From: Sophora flavescens
Lineage: Eukaryota > Streptophyta > Magnoliopsida > Fabales > Fabaceae
Direction of reading: 5' to 3'
DNA: 64,000 nucleotides
NCBI GenBank assembly: GCA_030762895.1
Contig: CM061064.1
Span: forward strand, 242,331,909-242,395,908
How positions within the stretch are numbered: the stretch's first letter is position 1; the number at the start of each line of letters is the position of its first letter. This document shows positions 38,768 through 50,127 of this stretch, piece by piece. The translations under genes were made by a program, and so were the position numbers. The notes below the pieces were generated by a model. It searched no databases. It saw only the letters and a program-made list of their open reading frames with translations, and was not told the DNA's origin.

Positions 38768-40496
38768 GGTACCTTGTTGGAAAGCTTATTCAGAGGCCCT
38801 TAATTTGCTTTAGGGTTAGGTCTGCATTAATAAGCATAAATAGCGATTCTGACCTCACAATCCGAGAGAGGGACAGAAATTAGACAACTTTTACAATCAT
38901 TGTTTTGCTTTTTCATTTTTGGGATTAATTGGGCTTAGTTGTTAAACATTGTTAATTTTCGGATTTTTCACTCATCCTGACCATTTTGCCTTGCACGGAG
39001 CATAAATAGAGCCACAGTTATCGGATTTTGGTGATCTTATTGCCCCTAGAAAGATAAGGAAGAGGCCTACAATTTCAGTTTTCACAAGAATTGTCAAATT
39101 AGGCCAAAATAAAGGCTAAATTGGGTCCCGAGTTCTCTGGCGCGGATCAGTGCCCAGTCCATGATGTTCCTTCACTTAAATGGGCCTAACTTACTCATAT
39201 TAAGCCCAATTAAGGCATATGATACCTTGTTGGAAAGCTTATTCAGAGGCCCTTAATTTGTTATAGGGTTAGGTCTAGATTAATAAGCATAAATAGCAGC
39301 TTACTGCCGCACAAACCAGAGAGAGACGGAAATTAGACAACTTTTACAATCAATGTTTTTGTTTTACATTATTAGGCTTAATTGCTAAACATTGTTAATT
39401 TTCGGATTTTTCACACATCCTGACCTTGTTGCCTTGCGCAGAGCATAACTAGAGCTACTGATATCGGATTTTGGTGATCTTGTTGTCCCCAGAAAGATAA
39501 GGTAGAGACCTACAATTTCAGTTTCATAAGAATTGTCAAATTAGGCCAAAATCATGGCTAAATATGGTCCCGAGTTCTCTAGCGCAGTTCAGTGCGCAAT
39601 CCATGATGTTCCTTCACTTAAATAAGCCAACTAACTAAACTTAACCCCAATTAAGGCATATGATACCTTGTTGGAAGGCTTATTCAGAGGCCCTTAATTT
39701 GGTCTAGCGTTAGGTCTTGATTAATAAGAATAAATAGCAATTTACAGTCGCACAAGCCATAGAGAGACGGAAATTAGACAACTTTTACAATCATTGTTTT
39801 TGCTTTTACATTATTGGGCTTAATTGGGCTTAATTGTTAAACATTGTTAATTTTCGGATTTGTCACTCATCTTGACCTTGTTGGCTTGCGCAGAGCATAA
39901 CTAGAGCTACAGATATCGGATTTTGGTGATCTTGCTGTCCCTAGAAAGATAAGGAAGAGACCTACAATTTCAGGTTTCACAAGAGTTGTCAAATTAGGCC
40001 AAAATCAAGGCTACAATGGGTCCCGAGTTCTCTGTAGCGGATTAGTGCACAGTCCATGATGTTCCTTCACTTAAATGGGTCTAACTTACTCATCTTAAGC
40101 CCAATTAAGGCATATGGTACCTTGTTGGAAAGCTTATTCAGAGGCCCTTAATTTGCTTTAGGGTTAGGTCTGCATTAATAAGCATAAATAGCAGTTTACA
40201 GCCGCACAAGCCACAGAGGGACGGAAATTAGACAACTTTTACAATCATTGTTTTTGCTTTTTCATTTTTGGGATTAATTGGGCTTAATTGCTAAACATTG
40301 TTAATTTTTGGATTTTTCACTCATCCTGACCATTTTGCCTTGCACGGACCATAAATAGAGCCACATATATCGGATTTTGGTGATCTTGTTGCCCCTAGAA
40401 AGATAAGGAAGAGAACTACAATTTCAGTTTTCACAAGAATTGTCAAATTTGGCCAAAATCAAGGCTAAATTGGGTCCCGAGTTCTCTGGCACGGAT
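38768..40496. repeat. Satellite array block 3 with a 3-monomer unit (1348 bp) and an empty LTR site
   Basis: Satellite monomers of a distinct subtype ('TTTGCTTTAGGGTTAGGTCT', 'CCATTTTGCCTTGCACGGA'). The phrase 'CATATGGTACCTTGTTGG' at 40111-40128 is the uninterrupted form of the site that holds the solo LTR at 37270; GGTAC at 38768 and 40116 are 1348 bp apart, three monomers. The block is cut by a CACTA element at 40497. Confidence 0.92.
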
Positions 40497-40862
40497 CACT
40501 AGTGCAGAAAAGGGATTCCACGTCGGTTATTTTTGGCTTTCCACATCGGTTTTGAAACTGATGTGGAAACGACCGATGTGGTTTATTGCCACTTTACACA
40601 TCGGTTATAAAACCGATGTGTAAAGTATATTTTAAACATCGGTTTTATATTAACCGATGTGGAAAATTAATTTAGCAATTGATAAGCAGTTGTAAATTTA
40701 ACTTTCTACATCGGTTTTGCTTAAAACCGATGTGTAAATTTGACTTTCTACATCGGTTTTATAAAGAACCGATGTGTAAAGTTAAATTTACACATCGGTT
40801 TTAAGCAAAACCGATGTAGAAAGTTAAATATACACATCGGTTATTGAGAACCGATGTGTAAA
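40497..40862. repeat. CACTA-1 left subterminal hairpin repeats
   Basis: After the terminal repeat, the motif ACATCGGTT pairs with AACCGATGT around short loops at least six times (for example 40587-40625, 40635-40662, 40707-40735, 40748-40780, 40792-40822, 40831-40861). In En/Spm-type elements such subterminal motifs bind the element's TNPA-type protein and align the ends. That role is known for the family and inferred here. Confidence 0.85.
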
Positions 40863-41296
40863 ATCTCATTTTTTTTTAATCTGTTATTTACATTTCAATC
40901 ATTCCTTTCCCCTGTTTCACTAATGCAGATCAATAAACAAACCAGCAGTACCCTGATCAAACAAGAAACAACAACAGAACACCAAACCAGTTTTGACACA
41001 ATCATTCAAAAGCAAAACATACTTCATTCAATTTTCTTAGCACAGACAATCAGCTCTTACACATATGGTTAAAAATACTGACATTTCATCAAATGACTAG
41101 TGAGCACAAAATCTGAAAACAGAGGGCATCAGGCCTAATTAATTTCGAATGAATGAAAACAACACTTTATCAAGGCTACATCAAAACACGAGAGAAGAAG
41201 AATTGAACCAGACCTGAGCACTAATACATATCATCAGTCAAAGGTACACTATAGCTAGTATATGATAAGTTTTTAAACTAACTACATATATACAAA
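40863..41296. other. CACTA-1 intergenic region, no gene seen
   Basis: A/T-rich sequence between the left subterminal repeats and the stop of the second gene. It may hold that gene's 3' untranslated region. A 72-codon plus-strand frame at 40854-41072 starts inside a subterminal repeat and has no recognisable domain. Confidence 0.5.
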
Positions 41297-44200
41297 CTAT
41301 GGGTGGTACACTTCAAGAAAGAAAGTTGCCCAACGCCTCTTTATGATGTTGATGTCAGAATGAGACAATGGAGTTGGATTGTTGAATATCTGCAAGTTTA
41401 ATTGGACAAAAGATTATATCTTTTAAGTAATAAACTAACATAAAACATATAACGAATCTATACTATTACTTCTAATTGTGTCAATTAACATTTACCTCAA
41501 TCCATCTTTCAGTGATCCCGGAGGAGATAATTTCCAACATCCACTGCATCACATAGTAGCCACATTCCCATGACCCACGTTGTATACGTGACTACGTACA
41601 AATGAAACCCTATTAGAATTTGAGGAATTAAATAAAATAGAAATCAATTATTCTACCCACTGCATTTGATGCATTTGAACTAATAAATATCTTACGCTGG
41701 GAATAATCCATCGATGGCCGAGTACGCCTTTCACCACGCAACATGTGGGATGCATTGATAGACCTATCATGACAAAAACATTAATTAAAGTATATATAAT
41801 AGATTTCAGATAATTAAAACAACTGCATTCACTGATTATAAAGTATTTTAACGCTTACGTTTCGATGATCGTCTTGATTCATTCGCGGCTTATTTCCCAA
41901 TGAGCGAGAAGAAGACCACGACGTTCATTCTTGGGTACAAGAGCAACAGATTGCCAATGCCGGCTGTATTTGCGAATGCAGTTAGTGACTAAGTCATATA
42001 TAGTTATACTTAAATAACCGGTACTTACTTATTGAGATAAGGCGCAAGATAGAATTGATGATCGTCTCGGGCAAGTATATCACGTATGGTAGTGGCCGGG
42101 TCTTCGATGCTACGAGAACATCACCCTGAATGAACATGGGGTCAATGAACCCATAAAGGGCGAGGTTACCCTGATCGACTAACATACGATGCAGATACCT
42201 AATATATTGGAAAAACATGTTAATTATCATTGTATTTAAAAATTAATTACATACTTAACTTATAAATAAAATGTACTTACGTGCACCAAAGCGATATGTG
42301 TGCAGAACTGGCCATTTCTTTATTGAGTGCCATCTCCATAAGTTCTTTCTTTGGTATATACAGTTCACGGTAGTGGCATCATGTTCCAACGTTACCAAGG
42401 CTGCATCATCCTCCATGGTGACAACTCGTATAGCGAACTTTGAAAACATCACCATGGCCAGGTGCCCCTTTGTCGATCCCCTAAACAACATAGATATATA
42501 TTAGTAATCACGGATAATTAAGTTATTTAATTCGTTATTAACTAAATGGTCAAATGAATACCTTGACAGGAGCGGAGACATCTCTGGTCTTCCTAGATCC
42601 GACCTTTTAGGCACAATATCATTTCCAACATCCTATAACAAATACAAATAAAGCATTATCTTTAAACAATAATAAATATATTTCAACTATGAATATAGAA
42701 AAACACAACTAACCGAATACCTCGGATGCAACAAGAAAGCTGGCCGGTCTTCTTGGCCGGAGGATGAAGTTCCGGGGGCACGACCCCTTTGTTTGAACCT
42801 CCTCGGTGGGCACGGGGACTCGAGCATCGACATCTCGAATAATCTCAACAGACACCTCTCGGATGATCATCCGGTAATAACCGATGGTGTATGATATTAC
42901 CTAACTTATTATATGCCCTACCCAATGCCACTAGCGGCGATGATGATGATGATCATCAACATACAGCTCACACCTATCGGGGTCGTCATCATCATCATCA
43001 TCATCATCAGCGGCGCAGCAAACATCACCATCATCATCATTTTCGGGATGATGAGGAGGATCACATGAGCCCTTAGTGCTCACATGGATGAGGGTTGGAC
43101 GGAGGGTTGGACACCTTTGTCATCTCTTTGGGACAAAAGAAGTAAATATTGCCATCTCGCTAGGCAAACCGCTTCGGCCATCTCCTGTCGAAGCTCAGTG
43201 CAATCTCTGTTTTAGTTGTGCTCTATCTGCAAACCGAATCCCTGTGGCATTGGTGTGAAGATGAACCATGGTATTGGCGAATGCCGACTCCCATCCAACA
43301 CCAATGACACGGCCGGGTGAGTCCGGTTTCTGGAGTGGCGATGGATAAGATATCATTGCGTCCTCTAGGAACAAAGGTTCCTTGGGTTAGCTGATCATCC
43401 AAGGCATCCTATCACATAAAAATATCAGGTCACATTACAATTCGGTAACAATCTTAAACTGACAATTACAACAAACTATACTTATAATCCTCTCAGCTAC
43501 TTGGCGGGCCTCCTCGGATGTATATTGTCCCGTTTTTCTTTGTCGGCCCCTCTTCCATGAACGATGGCGTGGGGGTGGAGGTGGATCAACAACCTCTGGA
43601 TGATTTTCAGCATTAGGATCCGCTTTGAGATGCTTCCTGTTGCTGACGTGCTTTCTTTTCCTCTTCAACCATTTTCTTAACAAGTTTTTTATATCCCCCA
43701 CGAGACATGACATGGGGGTAGACATTCTTGCTTTGGTTTTCCTGCCCCTTTTTCCTCTTCTCCTGTTATAAATAAAAGACAATTAAATTACATAAGTAAA
43801 TGAAATTAATGCAATTACATAAATTTAGAGACAAATCAAATAAGTTAACCTGAAAGCTGGGATCACGTCGGCTCTGAACAAAGCGATCCCACGTCGCCTT
43901 GTCAAGAAACGGATACACCCCAAGTGGGTTCTTTTTACTTTTTGGACCGAATATATAGTATCTGCCCCGGTCGGCCTTAAAACCCCTCCAACGCTCTCCA
44001 GCATACTTCAGCAAACGCTTCTTCATAGCGTATGTATCCGGTATGTCAAATGTCAACTACATTAAGACCAAAAGAATCAACAAATTACTGTATGATATTA
44101 TTAAGATAAAAATAAAGTAGATACAGACAAACACAGGACGTAGAAGTATAGATACCAGAATACTCTCCCATATCTGCTCCTTCACGTCCGCCGGTACATC

Positions 44201-44437
44201 TCTCCACCTATCAATGAGTATACTAGGCCTGTTCCTAGCAAGGGTCGCCACAAAACTGGTAAACTGATCTTCCATTGGCCCAATAGGTTTGAGGTTATCA
44301 TCAAAATCTACTCTTATCCTTTGATTTGACCCACGGTTGGCAGTCAAATGCCTCATCCGTGTGGCACGTCTACCCTTTCTACGTGAACGGGGTCTCGACC
44401 CGTTGCATGAAGGAGGTATATCCTCATGATCAGCCAT
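41297..44437 (-). pseudogene. CACTA-1 second gene: Transposase_24-type protein with C-terminal Ulp1-like protease domain, degenerate
   Basis: Spliced minus-strand gene. Inferred exons: 44437-44156 (Met start, basic 'RSRRKGRRATRMRHLTANRG', then 'DVPADVKEQIWESIL'), 44056-43850 ('YAGERWRGFKADRGRYY'), from 43762 ('KNVYPHVMSRGGYKKLVKKM'), a stretch near 43430-42775, 42632-42562, 42480-42281, about 42198-42031, about 41990-41862, about 41770-41697, 41591-41496 and 41389-41297. The first three fit the plant Ptta/En/Spm Transposase_24 family, the TNPA-side protein thought to bind subterminal repeats. 42990-42775 resembles DUF8039. The end carries a Ulp1/C48-like core: His-Trp at 41957, 'QRGSWECGYYVMQWM' with candidate nucleophile Cys at 41562-41564. 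Frameshifts (near 43630, 43330 and 42880) and a stop at 41879-41881 break it. The ending 'RRWATFFLEVYHP' and stop 41297-41299 are intact. Confidence 0.78.
42930..43053. repeat. (ATC/GAT)n low-complexity stretch in the second gene
   Basis: Runs of CATCATCAT on the plus strand read as an Asp-rich acidic stretch on the minus strand, in the sense of the gene. The poly-His plus-strand frame (42891-43076) is the shadow of this repeat. Likely slippage here contributes to the gene's frame breaks. Confidence 0.8.
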
Positions 44438-44585
44438 GTATACTGTTTAAACACAAAACAAAAAAAAAACTTGTGAGTATGTCGGGATAAATATCAAACA
44501 TAACTTATAAATATCGATCAACGTACATAAACATAACTTATAAATATCAACGTAAACATATAATATGCCAAACTTGATGGTAATA

Positions 44586-47500
44586 TCAAACTAAACTTAC
44601 TTTGTGGTCAATTAGTAAAGTTCTCCCATAACCCTTCTTGGTGATCATTACGAGTAGCATGTACATCATCCACTTTATTTTCCTCATTGAAATTAGGCAC
44701 TCGTGTTGAGAAAGAAGGAGTATCGAAATATCAAGAGTTGAATCGTGATTTCCCTCACTACCGTTATACATGTTTTTTCCCGGAGAACCACTTGACCACC
44801 TTTTGTTAGAAGGATCACGGATATAAAACACTTGTTTTGCTTGGGATGCCATGATGAAAGGTTCCTCTTTATTACCTACCTTACTAAGGTCCACCAATTT
44901 GAATCCTAACTCATCGGTTTGCACACCATTGTTCTTGTCGACCCACCGACATTTAAAAACAGGTACTCTAAACTTCGTGTAATCAACCTCCCATATCTCT
45001 TCAATGATTCCAAAGTATGAAACTGATGCCATAACGGGGTTTTTATCTTTCGAACTAGAGAAATGCATGGACTCGGCGGCGACCATAACCCCACTTGTTT
45101 TGCATAGTACTTTTGTCATCCTGGGACTTTGTATAGAAGGAAAACTTATTGATATCGTACCCACTCCAAGATATGACATCAAAGTTAGGCCCCTGTGCTA
45201 GCCATTTTAATGTAGCAGAAGCAGTACCATCCTTTGCAATTTTTTCTTTAAACCAGTTCAAGAAAGTCTTGTTATGCTTGTTCAAACACCATTTTTCATT
45301 CATTCTAGGGTAAGTTTCATTGATGATGCTTTTATGCTCACATAAGTATGGTTCAACCTCATCAGTGTTATTCAATATATACAAATGTGCTTGAAGCACT
45401 TCCTCCCGATCCATGCTCTTAACAGTGATACCTCGTGTACCCTTACCATTATATCTTCCTTCGTGGCGAGACTTGAAAGCCCTACGGGGTTCCGCTTCGA
45501 CATGTAGTCTGTACAAAAAACTCAATAGCTTCTTCTGCAACATACCTTTCAACAATAGATGCTTCGGGATGGTGTGGATTTTTCATATATCCTTTCAGGA
45601 TCTTCATGTATCGCTCAACCGGGTACATCCACCTTAAATAAACGGGACCGCACAATCTAATCTCCCTCACTAGATGAACAATCAAATGAACCATGATGTC
45701 AAAAAATGAAGGTGGAAAATACATCTCCAATTGGCACAATACAATGGCTGCCTCATTTTCCAACTCATCCAAATTTTTAGTGTCAATGACCTTGCTACAT
45801 ATAGCATTGAAGAATAAGCATAACCTAGTAATGGCATGTCTGACTTTTTTAGGCAATATGTCACGAATGGCCACCGGTAGTAGTTGTTGCATCAAGACAT
45901 GACAATCATGAGACTTTAAGCCAACTAATTTGAGATCTTTCATTGAGACAAGTCTTCTGATATTTGAAGAGTAACCCTGTGGCACTTTGACTCCCGTAGA
46001 CATTCCACGGAAACTTCTTTTCTCTTTTTTTTGATAAAGTATGACATCTTTGGGGGCAAATAAGTCTTCTTATCCCCCACTTTAAGTGGAGCTAACTGCT
46101 CTCGTATACCCATCGCAACTAGATCCAGACGAGCATTCACACCATCCTTTGTCTTGCCTTGAATGTTGAGAAGCGTTCCGATTAAACTGTCACACACATT
46201 TTTCTCTACATGCATCACATCAATACAATGTCTTACATCAAGCTTGCACCAGTATGGAAGATCAAAGAAGATCGACCTCTTCTTCCATATTTTCTTCTCT
46301 GTAGCCTTCTTCTGGGTCTTCCCATAGATAACATTAGTGTTGTTCACCCTTTCATAAACTTGCTCTCCAGTCAAGGCCACCGGAGCAATTTCATTCTCCG
46401 GAAGTCCATTGAAAGCTTTCCTCAATCTACGATAAGGATGATTACGTCGGAGAAATCTCCGATGCCCAAGGTAAACCGTCTTCCTTCCATGTTGTAGTTG
46501 ATGGTAACATGTGCCTTCTTCACATATTGGACATGCTTTATGCCCCTTAACACTATACCCACACAGGTTCCAGTATGCTGGAAAGTCATTGATGGTGCAA
46601 AATAACATGGCACGCAATCTGAATGTCTCACGGCAATACCTGTCGATCACATCAACGCCTTCATCCCACATCATTCTCAATTTTTCAATCAAGGGACTCA
46701 GATAAACATCAATATCATTTCCTGGCTGTTTAGGACCCGAAATCATCATACTTAACATAATGTATTTGCGCTTCATGCACAACCAAGGAGACAGGTTGTA
46801 AATTACAAGGAGAACAGGCCATGAACTATGAATACTACTTAAGTTTCCATATGGATTCATTCCATCGGTAGCAAGTCCAAGCCTGAGGTTTCTGGGCTCA
46901 TTGCCGAAATCCGGAAACAAACTATCAATTCTCTTCCATTGAAAAGAATCGGCCGGATGGCGAAGCTGTCCATCACACTTCCTCTCATCTGCATGCCATC
47001 TAATGTTCTTTGCGTCATTTACATTAGCAAACAATCGCTTGAACCGCGGAATCACGGGAAGATACCATAACACCTTCGCAGGAGGACCTTTGGTGACCAC
47101 ATCACAACTAGAATCACCATCCTTCACTTTGTAGCGTGATACCCCACACAGGGCACTCGTGCATCTCTTCAAACTCTTTCTGTACAATATGCAATCATTG
47201 GGGCAAGCGTGTATTTTCTTATACTCCATACCCATCGGACACAATATCTTCTTCGCCTCATAGTTTCGAGATGGCAATGTGTTGCCTTACGGAAGCATTT
47301 CTTTCAACAACTCAAGCAATTCGGTAAAGCTTTTATCGCTCCACCCATTTCTCGCCTTCATATTGAACAATCTTAACACCACCGACAACCGTGTGAAATT
47401 AGTGCACCCGGGATACAAAGCCACTTGCGCATCACGTGCACAAAGTATCATACACATGTACGCGCCGAAAAGACTCTTGCCCAACATCACGGATCATGTC

Positions 47501-47801
47501 CTCTAGTCCATCGTCCATTTCCACGTCATCAACTTCCTCTCTATCCGATACCCTCGGCTTTGTCTAACGATTCACCATGGCATATCCATGTTGTATAACT
47601 CTTGCAAATCCCCTCACAAATAAGATGATCACGTATCTCCTCGGCTTCTAGTCGTCTCTCATTCAAGCAGTTAACACAAGGACAATAAAACCTTCCGTTA
47701 CCACTATCGGGAGCATTTGTTTTTGCAAACTGTAGAAAATCTTCCACTCCATTCTCATACTCATCACTTGTCCGTCTAGCATTCATCCAACCGCGATCCA
47801 T
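44586..47801 (-). pseudogene. CACTA-1 tnp2-type transposase gene, degenerate
   Basis: Minus strand, domains in the normal plant CACTA order. Transpos_assoc zinc-binding region (47801-47541: 'MDRGWMNARRTSDEY', 'FYCPCVNC', 'HLICEGI'). A segment 47490-47287 ('YPGCTNFTRLSVVLRLFNMK', 'GWSDKSFTELLELLKEMLP'). Transposase_21 body (47277-about 46020: 'CPNDCILYR', 'LATDGMNPYGNLSSIHSSWP', 'DIDVYLSPLIEKLRMMWDEG', 'CPICEEGTCYH', 'VMHVEKNVCDSLIGTLLN'). DUF4218 (about 45880-45500: 'CQLEMYFPPSFFDIMVHL'). DUF4216 (about 45040-44800: 'VDYTKFRVPVFKCRWVDKN'). It would excise and integrate the element. Breaks: GAA to TAA nonsense at 47289-47287, a frame change at an A-run near 46035-46045, and others near 45500 and 45100. 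The Met at 47801 is chosen because the domain begins there. Confidence 0.9.
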
Positions 47802-49600
47802 GACTAAACCAATACCTTCGTACTTAGTCCAACATATTCATCAACCACTTCTTATGACAGGGTATGGCCCTATCCCATTCGAGAAGAAACTTTTTCAACA
47901 TTCGGTTAACAGTTAGTCCTTAACTCTCATGCTCATACTCGACAAAATTTGGCAGCATTTCCCGCGGTCTCCGAGCGTACACTACTTGAACGCGATGACA
48001 TCCACCACGATAAAGTATGCACCGGGAGAGCGAAAGGAAATGTATCAATCGAACTTTCATCCAAGTATATAACATTAGAATCAATGAATAACTATTATAA
48101 CTGAATTAAGAAAAAGTTTTTTCCCAAACTGTCCAACTTTGGACAATTCAAGATCCAACACAATGAGCGGTACATTAAGCGCGTTACACGTACACGTCGC
48201 TCATTAGTATTGCATCTCAAACGGGAAACTAAGGCTTTACTAAATAATTAACATTAAGAAAAATAATAAAACACTCCAATCCCCAAGTCCAATGCAAACG
48301 AAAACCAAACGATAAAAATGGAGAGGAGAAAGCTTACCGGGTGTGGGAAGAACACTCAGCCGAAAACCGTAATGAATAATTGATGAATATTATGCTTAAT
48401 ATTCTGCTCGGACTGAGTGTACCTATACAAAAAGTCATATTTCATGAACTGACTTTTCCATTTCTAAAACATAAAATGCAGCTGGCTATTTAGCAATAAT
48501 ATGAAGAACGCACAAAGACGAGTAGATGAATCACTTAACGAATACTTAACAAAACGCTAACAAAAAAGTATACGAAGACCCAATTACAAATTTTCTAAAT
48601 ATTCAAGGACGCAATTACAAATTTTAAAATATAAGAATCTATATGAGAATTCGCGTACAGTTCCACCCCACAGCACACGTACGTTATATTCACTTGCACC
48701 AAAACAAAAGCATGGTACATGCAAGGAAGATTTTCTGACAAATGTTGAGCTTGCTTGATTGAGTTCATAAAAAATGCATACGTAATTCATTAATAGTTGT
48801 TGATATGAGTCAGGATAGTTCATAAAAAAGTAGTGAAGAAACATAAGCAGCGGGAGTGCATCATTATAAGAGCATGTGTATTTTGGCAACCCAGGAAATG
48901 GAAACATGTGGCAGGTGGTCCGGTTCTCTATTTGTTCTGTGACTCTAATTTTTAGCATGTTCCAACTTTTAACTCAATTACATATCCCAGCAAGTACTAT
49001 GCAAATGCTAACCGAGAAGAGAAAATTAGCATTGAACCAAATGGATAAATCAAGCATACAACAACTATCAGGCAAGCATCCGAGGCTTCAGATATTTCGA
49101 AAGGAACAACCTCGATACACACCTCACCACTCAACTCCACATCCAAGTGGTAATACTACCATCTAACCAATCCTAGTACAAATTGACATCAATCAACAGC
49201 ATTATAAGCAATAAAGTTACTTTTTATGATTCTACAGGAGCTAAAAAGTAAAATAATAGGCAAAAGAATAAGAATCCAAGCGCTTCAACAAGTCAAAGTT
49301 ACTTGCACTTCCTTTTATTTTTCTGAAATTCTATAACCACAAAGAGAACATGGAATCCTCAAAAGCCACCAATGTCCATGATTCAGAGAAGGACTTTGAC
49401 ACAAAGGTAACCCCTAAGGTGTTCAAACCAGTATTAATTGAATCACAATTACAGTCAAACATAAATAATCACACCCCAACAGAACACCAAAAACACGTTT
49501 TATAGCTCTAATCTCCTAATATCCAGCCAAATTTCAAAACAAACAAAAAAATAAATTAAGTGGTTCTTTAAAATAATATTAATACCACTTTAGCTACAAT
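47802..49600. other. CACTA-1 5' non-coding region, no gene seen
   Basis: A/T-rich, with no recognisable domain in any frame. It lies upstream of the transposase start and may contain leader exons or introns. Nothing in the short open frames (for example 48584-48958 minus, 48876-49166 plus) supports coding. Confidence 0.5.
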
Positions 49601-50127
49601 CTCTCATTGTTTCCAGACTTCAATCTTGATTTCCCTCAGTGAAGAAAGCCAATAATAACAGAGCCAAAAATCCCTAAAATGTTTGAGCAACCATAACCAA
49701 CAAAAATGACAAATAAACCCTAAGCACACCAAAAATGGTTTATCCTGACAATCAGAGAGAGACCCAGAAGTTGATACCAAAAAGAGACAACTAACCTTGC
49801 TTAAGGGAGGCTCTTCACCACTGTCTTCAACAATGGCGGGAGGCTCGGCTTCAAAAAAGAATGAACACCTGTTTTTCGGGGTGATAGCGAAGAAAGGAGC
49901 TCTGTGAGGGGCAATGGAGGTGGGGAATGGGGTTTTCAAGGAGGGACAGTGAGCCGCTCGTTAGCGAGAGAAAGAATGGGATTGCTAGGGAGGCAGCGGT
50001 AGGGTTGGAGACAAGGGAGGAGATGACGGAGGGAGATGAACGCGCGTTAGCGAGAGGGAGGGAGTGTTTTTCGAAAAATGGGATAATGCGCGGAAGCGAA
50101 GGAGGAAAAAGAAAAATTGGGACTATT
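49600..50127 (-). promoter_or_regulatory. CACTA-1 purine-rich, CpG-bearing segment near the 5' end (candidate promoter/leader)
   Basis: A locally G-rich, purine-biased stretch ('GGGAGGCAGCGGTAGGG', 'GGAGGGAGATGAACGCGCG') just inside the right subterminal repeats and upstream of both minus-strand genes. CACTA-2 has the same kind of segment in the same place (55230-55575). En/Spm elements have a GC-rich leader next to the 5' end, so a promoter/leader role is inferred. A 111-codon minus frame (49939-49604) could include a leader exon but has no domain. Confidence 0.4.

Noticed and set aside
4894..40496. 'AGGGTTAGG' in satellite monomers as telomeric repeat
   Set aside because: One copy per monomer, not tandem, and not the plant TTTAGGG array.
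40587..40861. Regular palindromes at CACTA-1 ends as a CRISPR array or attachment site
   Set aside because: Spacers are short, A/T-rich and irregular, the setting is a plant transposon end, and the matching inverted terminus defines a CACTA element.
42891..43076. Poly-His protein on the plus strand
   Set aside because: It is the antisense of a (GAT)n acidic stretch within the minus-strand transposon gene.
43435..43782. A 115-codon frame starting 'MSFIYNRRRGKRG'
   Set aside because: Its first half is out of frame. The adjacent frame gives the Transposase_24 phrase 'YPHVMSRGGYKKL' from a splice acceptor at 43763/43762; only the second half is the genuine frame after a frameshift.
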